From the NCBI GenBank assembly GCA_000433455.1, contig HF992499.1, positions 80,866 through 144,865 on the forward strand: a stretch of 64,000 nt of DNA, read 5' to 3'. Below, one piece after another: positions 25,100 through 33,691 of the stretch. Within the stretch, counting starts at the first letter, position 1; the number at the start of each line of letters is the position of its first letter. The position numbers and the translations under genes are program-made. The stretch is from Mycoplasma sp. CAG:877 (GTDB lineage Bacteria; Bacillota_I; Bacilli_A; RF39; UBA660). The notes under the pieces are model-generated. The model was not told the DNA's origin, made no database searches, and saw only the letters and a list, made by a program, of their open reading frames with translations.

Positions 25100-26332
25100 A
25101 TGCAAAAAATAGTAATAATCGGTGCTGGTGCCTCTGGTCTTATGACTGCTATTTGTTCTAAAACTAAATATAATGAAGTCCTTTTACTTGAACGTAATAG
25201 TGAAGTAGGTAAAAAGATTCTAGCAACTGGAAATGGTCGTTGTAATTATTGGAATGCTGATCAATCACTAACTAATTATCATAGTACAAATAAAGAACTA
25301 CTTTCTAGAATTATTACTGAAAGTAACTGTCAAGAAGTTCAAAATATTTTTACCAAGTTAGGTATCATTCCTAAAATAAAATCAGGATATTACTATCCAT
25401 CTTCTAATCAAGCAACAAGTATTAGAAATGCTCTTTTAACTGAATGTCTAGAAAAAGGTGTAATTATAAAGACCAACTGTCACGTAACAAATGTAAAAAA
25501 AGAAAAAGATGTGTTCTTAATTGATACAGAAACAGAAACTATTAAATCAGACGTCTTAGTTATCGCAACAGGTGCTAAAGCATCTCATAAAACAGGTAGT
25601 GATGGTAATGGTTACTTACTTGCTAAAAAGTTTAATCATACTATAATTAATCCTCTACCTGCCTTAGTCCAATTAAAAACAACAGGAGACTTTTTAAAAA
25701 ATTGGGCTGGAGTTAGAACTGATGTTAAAGTGTTTTCTAGAGAAGATAATAATATTATCGGAGTAGAAGAAGGAGAAATTCAATTAACTGACTACGGCGT
25801 ATCAGGTATTTGCATTTTTAACTTATCAAGTCATATTGCTAGAGGACTATCTCAAAATAAAAAAGAAGAACTAATAATTAACTTTCTTCCTTTCATTGAA
25901 GACTCTGCAAAAGAATGGCTAGAAGCAAGAGAAGCATACATTACTAAGACAACTATTTCCAAACAATTAGAAACAATACTAAACTATAAATTAGTTCAAG
26001 TAATTTTAAAACTAAGTAAAATTAATCCAAACACTTATTATGAAGATTTAACCTCTTTAGAAAAAACTACTCTTGTAAAAAATCTAACTAATTTTACCAT
26101 TACAGTTACTGGAACCAATTCTTTTGATAATGCTCAAGTAACATCCGGCGGTATTCCTCTAACCGAAGTAAATATAGAAACTATGGAGTCAAAACTAACT
26201 AAGAATTTGTATTTTTCTGGAGAAATACTAGATGTAGATGGTAAATGTGGTGGCTATAATCTTGGCTTTGCTTGGTTAACTGGACTAATTATTGGAAGAA
26301 GTATAGGTGATAAAAATGTTAAGAATTCATAA
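25100..26332 (+). CDS. FAD-dependent oxidoreductase, HI0933/YhiN (BaiN-like) family
   Basis: The 410 residues start with a dinucleotide-binding motif IGAGASGLMTA, then ERNSEVGKKILATGNGRCN, the family hallmark. The C-terminus has VTSGGIPLTEVN, then GEILDVDGKCGGYNLGFAW. The family is a flavoprotein group annotated as aminoacetone oxidase or BaiN-like dehydrogenase; the real substrate is unknown. Ribosome site AAGGAG. A second flavoprotein gene overlaps its last 17 bases, so the two form an operon. Confidence 0.9.
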   Translation: MQKIVIIGAGASGLMTAICSKTKYNEVLLLERNSEVGKKILATGNGRCNYWNADQSLTNYHSTNKELLSRIITESNCQEVQNIFTKLGIIPKIKSGYYYPSSNQATSIRNALLTECLEKGVIIKTNCHVTNVKKEKDVFLIDTETETIKSDVLVIATGAKASHKTGSDGNGYLLAKKFNHTIINPLPALVQLKTTGDFLKNWAGVRTDVKVFSREDNNIIGVEEGEIQLTDYGVSGICIFNLSSHIARGLSQNKKEELIINFLPFIEDSAKEWLEAREAYITKTTISKQLETILNYKLVQVILKLSKINPNTYYEDLTSLEKTTLVKNLTNFTITVTGTNSFDNAQVTSGGIPLTEVNIETMESKLTKNLYFSGEILDVDGKCGGYNLGFAWLTGLIIGRSIGDKNVKNS

Positions 26333-27893
26333 TATTAAAATAAAAGTAGAAGAAGATTCAACTTCTAAATTATTAGAAAAGATCGCTAAAACTCTTAATC
26401 TATCAAAAGACTCTATCGAAAAACTTACTATTCATAAAAAAAGTATTGATGCTAGAAATAAAAGTGAAATATTTTATATCTATGAAGTAGATATTAAAGT
26501 ACAAAACGAAGAAAAACTTCTAAAAAAATATGCTTCTTCTAATATTTATAAAACTCCAGTAGAAGAGTATTCTTTTCCTAAAGAAAAAGCAAATATTGAA
26601 AGCCCTATAATTGTAGGAAGTGGTCCAGCTGGTTTATTTGCTGCATACATTCTAGCAGAACATGGCTATAAACCAATTATAATTGAACAAGGTGAAAAAG
26701 CAGAAGACCGTCTTAAATCAATTGAACATTTCTTTGAAACGGGCAAACTAAATCCTAATTCAAATGTTCAGTTTGGAGAAGGTGGAGCTGGTACGTTTTC
26801 CGATGGTAAACTAAATACTTTAGTAAAGGATAAAGAATTTAGAGGTAAAAAAGTCTTTGAAATATTTGTAGAAAATGGTGCCCCAACTGAAATAATGTAT
26901 TTAAAAAATCCTCATATTGGAACAGATCTTTTAAGAACAATAATTATTAACATGCGTAATAAAATGTTATCCTTAGGAGCAACAATCTACTATAATACTA
27001 AACTAACTAATCTAATTATAAAAGATAATACTCTAGAAGGAATAGAGGTAAATAACTCTGAAATAATTCCTTGTAAAAATCTCCTTCTAGCAATCGGTCA
27101 TAGTGCTAGAGATACTTTCCATATGTTAAATAAAAATAATGTTTCTATGACTTCTAAAGCCTTCGCAATAGGACTTAGAATAGAACATCCTCAAGACATG
27201 ATTAATATTAGTCAGTATGGAGAAAAGTATGCCAAACTACTTCCTCCTGCCAGTTATAAACTAACTTATCAAACAAAAGACAATAGGGGAGTCTATTCAT
27301 TCTGTATGTGTCCAGGAGGATACGTTGTAAATGCCTCTAGTGAAGAAGGACATCTTGCTATAAACGGTATGAGTAACCATGCCCGTGATAGTAAAAATGC
27401 TAATAGTGCCTTAGTTGTAACTATTACAAAAGATGATTTTGGAGATAATCCACTGTCCGGAATAGAGTTTCAAAGAGCGTTAGAAGAAAAAGCCTATAAC
27501 CTAGAAAATGGTAAAATACCAACTCAACTCTTAAAAGATTTCTATGCTAATAAAAAATCAACAACTCTAGAAGAAGTTGAAGTAATTACTAAAGGTTCAT
27601 ATGCTCTAAGTAATTTAAATGATATCTTACCACCATATGTATCTTCATCTATAAAAGAAGCTATTCCTAATTTTGCTACTAAAATAAAAGGCTATGATCG
27701 TGATGATGCAATTCTTTTAGGAATTGAAAGCAGAACCTCATCTCCAGTTCGTATCATAAGAGATGAGAATGGTATGAGTAACATAAAAGGTCTATATCCA
27801 GTAGGAGAAGGAGCCGGTTACGCTGGAGGTATTACAACAGCAGCCATGGATGGTTTAAAAATAGCCGAGCACTTAATTAACAATAATTACTAA
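26316..27893 (+). CDS. FAD-dependent dehydrogenase, COG2509 family
   Basis: The 525 residues have an N-terminal alpha/beta ferredoxin-like domain of about 85 residues. The FAD fold follows, with IIVGSGPAGLFAAYILAEHG, NVQFGEGGAGTFSDGKLNT, LAIGHSARDTF and the C-terminal GLYPVGEGAGYAGGITTAAM. The family is widespread and uncharacterised. ATG 26316 is chosen over GTG 26307 because AGGTGAT precedes it. The start lies within the end of the upstream flavoprotein gene. Confidence 0.9.
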   Translation: MLRIHNIKIKVEEDSTSKLLEKIAKTLNLSKDSIEKLTIHKKSIDARNKSEIFYIYEVDIKVQNEEKLLKKYASSNIYKTPVEEYSFPKEKANIESPIIVGSGPAGLFAAYILAEHGYKPIIIEQGEKAEDRLKSIEHFFETGKLNPNSNVQFGEGGAGTFSDGKLNTLVKDKEFRGKKVFEIFVENGAPTEIMYLKNPHIGTDLLRTIIINMRNKMLSLGATIYYNTKLTNLIIKDNTLEGIEVNNSEIIPCKNLLLAIGHSARDTFHMLNKNNVSMTSKAFAIGLRIEHPQDMINISQYGEKYAKLLPPASYKLTYQTKDNRGVYSFCMCPGGYVVNASSEEGHLAINGMSNHARDSKNANSALVVTITKDDFGDNPLSGIEFQRALEEKAYNLENGKIPTQLLKDFYANKKSTTLEEVEVITKGSYALSNLNDILPPYVSSSIKEAIPNFATKIKGYDRDDAILLGIESRTSSPVRIIRDENGMSNIKGLYPVGEGAGYAGGITTAAMDGLKIAEHLINNNY

Positions 27894-27926
27894 TCTGTCC
27901 TTTAAAAAATACTTAAAATATGTTAT

Positions 27927-27960
27927 TATAATGTCAATTGATTAATGTAGCTAATCAATT
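27927..27960 (+). promoter_or_regulatory. Promoter -10 and start-site inverted repeat upstream of yugP
   Basis: TATAAT (27927-27932) is followed at once by a perfect 9-bp inverted repeat AATTGATTA/TAATCAATT (27936-27944 and 27952-27960, spacer 7). The expected RNA start falls inside the left arm. No T run follows, so it is more likely an operator or 5' hairpin than a terminator. Confidence 0.5.
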
Positions 27961-27975
27961 AGAAAGAGAGATAAA

Positions 27976-28647
27976 ATGGAATATTATTTATTAACAATAC
28001 TTGCTTTTTTAATAACTATTACTGCTCAAATATTTGTAAATGGTAGTTATAGTAAAACAAGAAAAATTAAAAATAAACATAACTTAACTGGTGAAGAAGT
28101 TGCAAGAACTATTCTTGATAAAAATGGTCTAAGAAATGTCCAAATAGAGGAAGTTCATTCTACTTTAGGCGATCACTATGATCCAACAACAAAAACAGTT
28201 CGCTTATCAAGTGACATCTATCATAATACTTCAATAGCATCAGCTTCTGTTGCAGCTCATGAATGTGGTCATGCTATTCAAGATAAAGATGATTATACTT
28301 TTCTAAGAATAAGACATGCTCTTATTCCTATTGTAAACTTCTCATCATATGCAGGTTATATTGCTATTGTAATTGGTTGTATCTTTTCAAGTATTAATTT
28401 AATCTGGGTTGGTATTTTAATGGAAATTATTATCTTACTTTTCCAATTAGTAACACTACCAGTAGAATTTAATGCTTCATCTAGAGCTCTAAAACAATTA
28501 GAAGAATTAAACTTATTAGAAAAAAGTGAAATAAAATATTCACGTAAAATGTTAGGTGCAGCAGCTATGACTTATGTCGCATCAGTAGCTGCAGCCGTTC
28601 TAGAAATATTAAGATTGCTACTTATATTTAATAAAAATAATGATTAG
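27976..28647 (+). CDS. yugP: Zinc metallopeptidase, YugP family, membrane-bound
   Basis: The 223 residues have an N-terminal helix (about 1-20), the zinc site AAHECGHAIQ (HExxH), two or three membrane helices in the middle (about 125-160) and the downstream LPVEFNASSRALKQL segment conserved in the family, ending in a hydrophobic helix. It presumably cleaves membrane or envelope proteins; no substrate is known to me. It stands alone between its own promoter and terminator. Confidence 0.92.
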   Translation: MEYYLLTILAFLITITAQIFVNGSYSKTRKIKNKHNLTGEEVARTILDKNGLRNVQIEEVHSTLGDHYDPTTKTVRLSSDIYHNTSIASASVAAHECGHAIQDKDDYTFLRIRHALIPIVNFSSYAGYIAIVIGCIFSSINLIWVGILMEIIILLFQLVTLPVEFNASSRALKQLEELNLLEKSEIKYSRKMLGAAAMTYVASVAAAVLEILRLLLIFNKNND

Positions 28648-28672
28648 TATTTCATACCTTGAAATACTTTTC
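28645..28672 (+). terminator. Rho-independent terminator after yugP
   Basis: A 9-bp stem AGTATTTCA/TGAAATACT (28646-28654 with 28660-28668), loop 5, and a short T run. The same stem sequence recurs after the next gene. Confidence 0.75.
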
Positions 28673-28771
28673 TTATGTAAAAATTTAAAGTGAACCAACA
28701 GTCGCTTGGAAAAAAATAAACCTTATGCTATCCTATATTTAAATAATAAAAAAATAGAAAGGTAGTAGTAT

Positions 28772-29824
28772 ATGAATCAAGAAAAAATAGGTAAATTAAT
28801 CGCCGAATTACGTAAAGAAAAGAATCTAACTCAAGAAGAATTAGGAAGAAAATTAGGAGTAACAAAAAACGCTGTAAGTAAATGGGAAAGAGGACTTTCC
28901 CTAATGGATATGTCTCTTTTAAAACCATTAAGTGTAGTCTTAGATATCTCTATCGTTGAACTATTAAATGGAGAAAAAATATCCAAAGAAAAACTAAATG
29001 AAAAAACAGAAGAAGTAGTAGAAAATACCATTGATTATAGCCGAAAAGAAATAAAGAAAAATAAATATATAAACATAGCTTTAACAACCCTAATAATCAT
29101 CATAGTATTAACATTAAGCCTCTTCACTTATAAATTAATTCTACTAGAAAGATATACATTTAAAGAACCAGAAAATGCCAAAGAAGTAGTCGAAGGACTA
29201 AAAATAAAAAATGAACTAAAAATATATAAAAGAACTATTCCAGAAAATGAATATTTACAAATAGATGATATAAAATTAAGAAATGATTTTAAAGACTATG
29301 AAAAAGAAGAACAACCTAATCTAAATGTTGTTAACTATACATTGAAAGAAAATGATAAAACAAAAAGTCACTTTTCATTTTCTAAATCATCTCAAAATAT
29401 TGATTTATTTGTAAGTAATGATATTAATTTTTATATTCCAAAAGATTATAATGTTACATGTCCTGAAAGCAGTTTTACCTATGCTGATAGAAAATATTTT
29501 CTCCTTAAAAATGATATAAATGATGATGTTGACTATATTAACTATGTCCGTGAAAATTACTTTATAAAAAATAATATTTTAATGGATAGACGTACTCTTA
29601 TGGAAAACTTTGCCTTTAACTTATTTACCGCAACAATTATTCCAAATGTAGAAAGTATAACTCTAATTACAGGTGATTATCGTGGCTATATTTATAATAT
29701 AAAAGGAGTAAGAGAAGTACATATTATAAGAAATGATCAAAGCTATATGTTCTTATTCTATGGAGAAAACCTAACAACAGATGATTATATAACTGATTTA
29801 TTAAGTACATTAGAAATAAAATAA
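28772..29824 (+). CDS. Membrane-bound XRE-type helix-turn-helix regulator
   Basis: The N-terminal 65 residues are a Cro/CI helix-turn-helix (KNLTQEELGRKLGVTKNAVSKWERG). A charged linker, one membrane helix (about 97-117, ALTTLIIIIVLTLSLFTYKL) and a 230-residue outer domain that I do not recognise follow. The layout suggests a one-component sensor whose outside domain controls DNA binding. The target is unknown; autoregulation is possible. The gene is monocistronic, flanked by two near-identical terminator hairpins. Confidence 0.82.
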   Translation: MNQEKIGKLIAELRKEKNLTQEELGRKLGVTKNAVSKWERGLSLMDMSLLKPLSVVLDISIVELLNGEKISKEKLNEKTEEVVENTIDYSRKEIKKNKYINIALTTLIIIIVLTLSLFTYKLILLERYTFKEPENAKEVVEGLKIKNELKIYKRTIPENEYLQIDDIKLRNDFKDYEKEEQPNLNVVNYTLKENDKTKSHFSFSKSSQNIDLFVSNDINFYIPKDYNVTCPESSFTYADRKYFLLKNDINDDVDYINYVRENYFIKNNILMDRRTLMENFAFNLFTATIIPNVESITLITGDYRGYIYNIKGVREVHIIRNDQSYMFLFYGENLTTDDYITDLLSTLEIK

Positions 29825-29829
29825 TTATT

Positions 29830-29861
29830 AAGTATTTCATATTTCTTGAAATACTTTTTCT
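29830..29861 (+). terminator. Rho-independent terminator after the XRE gene
   Basis: A 10-bp stem AAGTATTTCA/TGAAATACTT (29830-29839 with 29847-29856), loop 7, and T-rich tail. The stem repeats that at 28646-28668. Confidence 0.8.
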
Positions 29862-29970
29862 TTTTCTACTAAAATATGATACAATATAGACGCAAGAAAA
29901 TTATAATGAATATTTATAAATATAATACATGTAAACTATAAAAAAATGTAAAGATAAAATAAAAGAATTA

Positions 29971-29999
29971 TTGACTAAACATTTTATAAATATTATCAT
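29971..29999 (+). promoter_or_regulatory. Sigma-A promoter of the 191-aa gene / yceD-rpmF operon
   Basis: TTGACT (29971-29976), 17 bases, TATCAT (29994-29999), 18 bases before the start at 30017. Confidence 0.7.
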
Positions 30000-30016
30000 T
30001 ATAAAAGAGGTGGAAC

Positions 30017-30592
30017 ATGTACTACAATAGAAAAAAATACATTTTAAAAAATGTTATTATAATTACCTTTATCCTTTTAGTTGCTATCGTCGCAACTCAT
30101 AATATCTACTATAAGTTCACAAAAGAAAGAGATATTGACTATAGTTCAGAGTCTCTTGATATAGTATTTCATGATGTTGATGGAGCAGAAATTGATATAA
30201 CCAAACCAACACTTGTAAATGATGCGATTGGTCTATCTTCTAAGGCTTATACACTAACTATTAAAAATAACTTAACAGAACCAGTTGACTATCAGTTAAA
30301 ACTAGTTGACAATGCTGACAAGATTATTTCTGATGACTGTGCTACTCTTCAAATACCTAAAGAGTTAATAAGAGTAGCTGTTAAAGAAGATTCTTCAAAG
30401 AATAATATTTATACTTTAGGAGAACTTACAAATGGTATTCTAGATTTAGGCGAGATAGCTGCTCTAGCTGAAAAGAATTATTCAATTAGAATTTGGGTAA
30501 CTAATGCAACTGATTTAAATGTTTCAAAAAGTCTTCACTACCATGGAACGATCCAAGTAGTAGAAAAAGGAACGGACTTAGCCGTTAGATAG
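30017..30592 (+). CDS. Membrane-anchored beta-sandwich protein, unknown
   Basis: The 191 residues have a basic start and one signal-anchor helix (about 13-30), then an outer domain. Strands such as SKAYTLTIKNNLTEPVDYQLKL look like an immunoglobulin-type beta sandwich, comparable in style to TasA/camelysin-like secreted proteins. The assignment stops there. It has its own promoter and lies nine bases before yceD, so it may share the yceD-rpmF transcript, an unusual partner for a ribosomal operon. Confidence 0.7.
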   Translation: MYYNRKKYILKNVIIITFILLVAIVATHNIYYKFTKERDIDYSSESLDIVFHDVDGAEIDITKPTLVNDAIGLSSKAYTLTIKNNLTEPVDYQLKLVDNADKIISDDCATLQIPKELIRVAVKEDSSKNNIYTLGELTNGILDLGEIAALAEKNYSIRIWVTNATDLNVSKSLHYHGTIQVVEKGTDLAVR

Positions 30593-30601
30593 GAGTCTTA
30601 T

Positions 30602-31087
30602 ATGGAGATAGATTTAAGTTTATTACATAGTAAAACAAAAGAAGAAATAGATATTACTAATACTTATACAATTCCTAAAGAGTATTATGAATCAACAATC
30701 GTTGAAAAAGCAGAAAATATTAAAGTAACTGGTAAAGTTTATATGGCTGCATCAACAGATGCTGCTGATGAAGAAGAAGACTACATTAAAGCCAAAATAG
30801 AAGGGGATATAATCTTAACAGACTCTATCTCTCTAGAACCAATTTCTTATCCAATTTCTATCGATTTTGATGATATTTTGGAGCAAAATTGCAAAAAAGA
30901 TGAAAATACACTTGATATATTTCAGTTTTTATGGGAAAATATTGTACTGGAGATCCCCTTACAATTTACTAAGGTTAAAGATCTCAGTAAGTTTCATGGG
31001 GATGGATGGAAATTAGTTAGTGAAGATGAACTAACAACAAGAAATAATCCATTTTCTGATTTATTAAAAGATTTCGAAGAGGAGTGA
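30602..31087 (+). CDS. yceD: YceD/DUF177 family protein linked to L32
   Basis: The 161 residues match the DUF177 family, which is almost always encoded directly before rpmF and influences 23S rRNA maturation in some bacteria and plants. The C-terminal WKLVSEDE and the preceding ENIVLEIPLQF are recognisable. The usual Cys pair between these two segments is missing here. Ribosome site TAGGAG. L32 begins four bases after its stop. Confidence 0.85.
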   Translation: MEIDLSLLHSKTKEEIDITNTYTIPKEYYESTIVEKAENIKVTGKVYMAASTDAADEEEDYIKAKIEGDIILTDSISLEPISYPISIDFDDILEQNCKKDENTLDIFQFLWENIVLEIPLQFTKVKDLSKFHGDGWKLVSEDELTTRNNPFSDLLKDFEEE

Positions 31088-31091
31088 TAAT

Positions 31092-31301
31092 ATGATGAAG
31101 TTAGACATTCAAATGTTTGCTGTTCCATTCCGTAAAGTTTCAAAGACAAGAAAGAGAATGAGAAGAAGTCACAATGCAATGGAAATACCAGGCGTTAGTA
31201 AATGTCCAAGTTGTGGTGAAATGATTAAACCACACAGAGTATGTCCAAAATGTGGAAACTATAAAGGCAACAAAGTAGTAGAAGTAAAAGAAGCTGAGTA
31301 A
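31092..31301 (+). CDS. rpmF: 50S ribosomal protein L32 with a Prp-type N-terminal extension
   Basis: The core AVPFRKVSKTRKRMRRSH and the zinc ribbon CPSCGEMIKPHRVCPKCGNY are typical L32. Canonical L32 begins M-AVPFR; here the protein starts MMKLDIQMF before AVPFR. KLDIQMFA is nearly identical to KLDIQLFA at the start of this organism's L27 (42448), where cleavage by Prp is known in Firmicutes. Cutting between F and A would give exactly the usual mature L32 N-terminus. ATG 31092 or 31095 could start translation (AGAGGAG at 31078-31084); both include the motif. Confidence 0.95.
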   Translation: MMKLDIQMFAVPFRKVSKTRKRMRRSHNAMEIPGVSKCPSCGEMIKPHRVCPKCGNYKGNKVVEVKEAE

Positions 31302-31313
31302 TCAGTTTTTTTT
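31291..31313 (+). terminator. Weak terminator overlapping the rpmF stop
   Basis: A short hairpin AGCTGA/TCAGTT with loop GTAA runs into eight T followed by more T-rich sequence. Confidence 0.5.
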
Positions 31314-31338
31314 ATTTTATTTTTTTCTGAAAAAACGA

Positions 31339-31344
31339 TATAAT
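31339..31344 (+). promoter_or_regulatory. -10 element of the addBA operon
   Basis: TATAAT lies 16 bases before the ATG at 31361. No clear -35 element is visible. Confidence 0.45.
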
Positions 31345-31360
31345 AAACATGGTGATAAAA

Positions 31361-33691
31361 ATGCAAAATACAACACAATCAACAACTTTAATAATTTGTC
31401 CTAATGAAACAAAAATGAAACTATTAAAAGATTCATCTTCTAAGAATGAATTACTAAATATAAAATTCATGACCAAAGAAGAATATAAAAATATCTATTA
31501 TTTTTCTTATGATGAAAAAACATTAGCCTATCTAATGAAAAAATATAACTACAATATCGATGTCTGTAAAGTCTACTTAAATAACCTATACGTAATAGAT
31601 GAGGCTAAGACTTATAAAAGTCCTAAACTAAACTTCTTAAAAGACCTAAAAAAAGAATTACTCCAAGAAAATCTTTTAATTATCAATAAAACTTACAAAG
31701 ATTATCTAAAAGATAAACATATTATTGTAAAGAATGAGTATAACCTAGATAAATACGAAGAGGAAATGCTAAATCTAAAACAAACAACTTATCAAAGTAT
31801 AAAACTAGAAACTCCCGTAGTAGAATGTACAACTATCGAAGAAGAAGTAAACTATGTCTGCCTAAAAATACTAGACCTTCTAAAACAAAATGTTCCTCTA
31901 AATAAGATTTATCTAACTAATGTCCAACAAGAATATTTCTACATCTTAAAAAAAGTCTTTTCTTACTACCATATCCCAATAAACATCAATTTTAAGTATT
32001 CAATCTATTCAACTAAAGTAGTAAAAGACTTTTTAGAAACCGGTGAACTAGACTTAGAAAATACAAAGAAACTCCCTCTAAATAAAAAGATAATTAATAT
32101 CTTATCATCCCTAACTAGTCTAGATGAAGCCTCTAAAGAATATAAAACTATTCTCCTAGACAAACTTCAAAATACTTATCAAAGTCCAACTATTCTAAAA
32201 GATGCTGTTTCTATAAAAGATTTGTATAAAGAAAATTTTACTGATGATGAACATGTCTTTGTCCTAGGTTTCAACCAAGACGTCTTACCTAAAATGGAAA
32301 AAGATATATCTTATATCAGTGATAAAGAAAAAGATGAAGTACCATTATATAAAACTTCTTATTTAAATAAACGTAATAAAGAAACTCTAACTTACATCTT
32401 ATCTACTATTAAAAACTTATACTTATCTTATAAAATATCAACACCATTTAGTAGTTATTATAAATCAAGTCTAATTACTGATTTATCTCTTCCAATCATC
32501 AAACCAGACTTAGACAATTACGACTCTTCAAATATCTATAATAGTCTTCGTCTTGCTACTAAACTAGATTTATATCACTTATATGGAGAAAAAGATGAAG
32601 TCCTATCAAAACTCTACACTCACTATCAAATACCTTATAAGACTTACTCCAACGACTTTACTGGTCTAAATAAAGATGAATATCTAACTAACTTACCATA
32701 TCCATTAAAATTATCTTATACTAGTCTTAATGCCTATAGTGAATGTAAGTTTAAATACTACATTAGACATGTCTTAAAACTAGAACCATATACCGATACT
32801 TTCCAAACTTATGTTGGAACTATGTATCATTACATCTTATCAATCTATAAGAAAACAAACTTTAACTTTGAAGAAGAATATCAAAAATACTTAGAAAAAA
32901 GAGATCTTTCTCTAAAAGAAAAGCTCTTACTAATTCGTATTAAAAAAGATCTTCTAAAACTAATAGATGTCCTAAATAAACAAGACTTAATAACCGGCTA
33001 TAACGATGCTTACTATGAAAAGAAAATAGATATCGACTTAAAGAAAAAAGTTTCTGTAATCTTTACTGGAACCATTGATAAAATAATGTATTATCAAAAT
33101 ATTGAAGACACATACTTCTCAATAATTGATTATAAAACCGGAACAATCGATACTCATATCGAACCTATGAAATATGGTCTTCATATGCAACTACCTGTCT
33201 ATCTTTACTTAATTCATTATTCTAAAGCCATTAAAAGTCCGATCTTTACCGGAATCTATTATCAAAATATTCTTTTCAATTATCCAACTTGGGATAAAGA
33301 CATTACTAAAGTTAAAGATGACCAATACATGTTAAATGGCTACTCAACTGAAGATATTTCTATTCTTAGTCGCTTTGATTCAACTTATGAAAAAAGTACT
33401 TACATAAAAAGTCTATCTTACTCTGATGAGAAAGGTTTTAGTTATAACACTTCTAAAAAGATTCTAACTAACGATACCTTATACAACTTACTAAACTACA
33501 CTAAAAACTATATATCAACATCAACTGACAGTATCTTAGATGCCGACTTTAAAATAAATCCTAAAGTCTATTCTGGTATTAATGAATCATGTAAGTTTTG
33601 TTCTTTCAATGACTTATGTTACATGAAGGAAAAAGACTTAGTATATTTAGAAAAACAAACTGACTTATCATTCTTAGGAGGTGATGAATAA
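31361..33691 (+). CDS. addB: AddB-type subunit of a helicase-nuclease, short form
   Basis: AddAB resects double-strand breaks for RecA loading. The C-terminal half has a PD-(D/E)XK nuclease (DKIMYY, then FSIIDYKTGT, then a Q residue in HMQLPVYLYL). Cysteines for an Fe-S cluster are visible: SECKFKYY before the nuclease and SCKFCSFNDLC at the end. At 776 residues it is much shorter than B. subtilis AddB (about 1,160), so the degenerate helicase part is reduced. Start ATG 31361 is used, with GGTGAT upstream, not ATG 31349. addA overlaps by one base. Confidence 0.87.
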   Translation: MQNTTQSTTLIICPNETKMKLLKDSSSKNELLNIKFMTKEEYKNIYYFSYDEKTLAYLMKKYNYNIDVCKVYLNNLYVIDEAKTYKSPKLNFLKDLKKELLQENLLIINKTYKDYLKDKHIIVKNEYNLDKYEEEMLNLKQTTYQSIKLETPVVECTTIEEEVNYVCLKILDLLKQNVPLNKIYLTNVQQEYFYILKKVFSYYHIPININFKYSIYSTKVVKDFLETGELDLENTKKLPLNKKIINILSSLTSLDEASKEYKTILLDKLQNTYQSPTILKDAVSIKDLYKENFTDDEHVFVLGFNQDVLPKMEKDISYISDKEKDEVPLYKTSYLNKRNKETLTYILSTIKNLYLSYKISTPFSSYYKSSLITDLSLPIIKPDLDNYDSSNIYNSLRLATKLDLYHLYGEKDEVLSKLYTHYQIPYKTYSNDFTGLNKDEYLTNLPYPLKLSYTSLNAYSECKFKYYIRHVLKLEPYTDTFQTYVGTMYHYILSIYKKTNFNFEEEYQKYLEKRDLSLKEKLLLIRIKKDLLKLIDVLNKQDLITGYNDAYYEKKIDIDLKKKVSVIFTGTIDKIMYYQNIEDTYFSIIDYKTGTIDTHIEPMKYGLHMQLPVYLYLIHYSKAIKSPIFTGIYYQNILFNYPTWDKDITKVKDDQYMLNGYSTEDISILSRFDSTYEKSTYIKSLSYSDEKGFSYNTSKKILTNDTLYNLLNYTKNYISTSTDSILDADFKINPKVYSGINESCKFCSFNDLCYMKEKDLVYLEKQTDLSFLGGDE

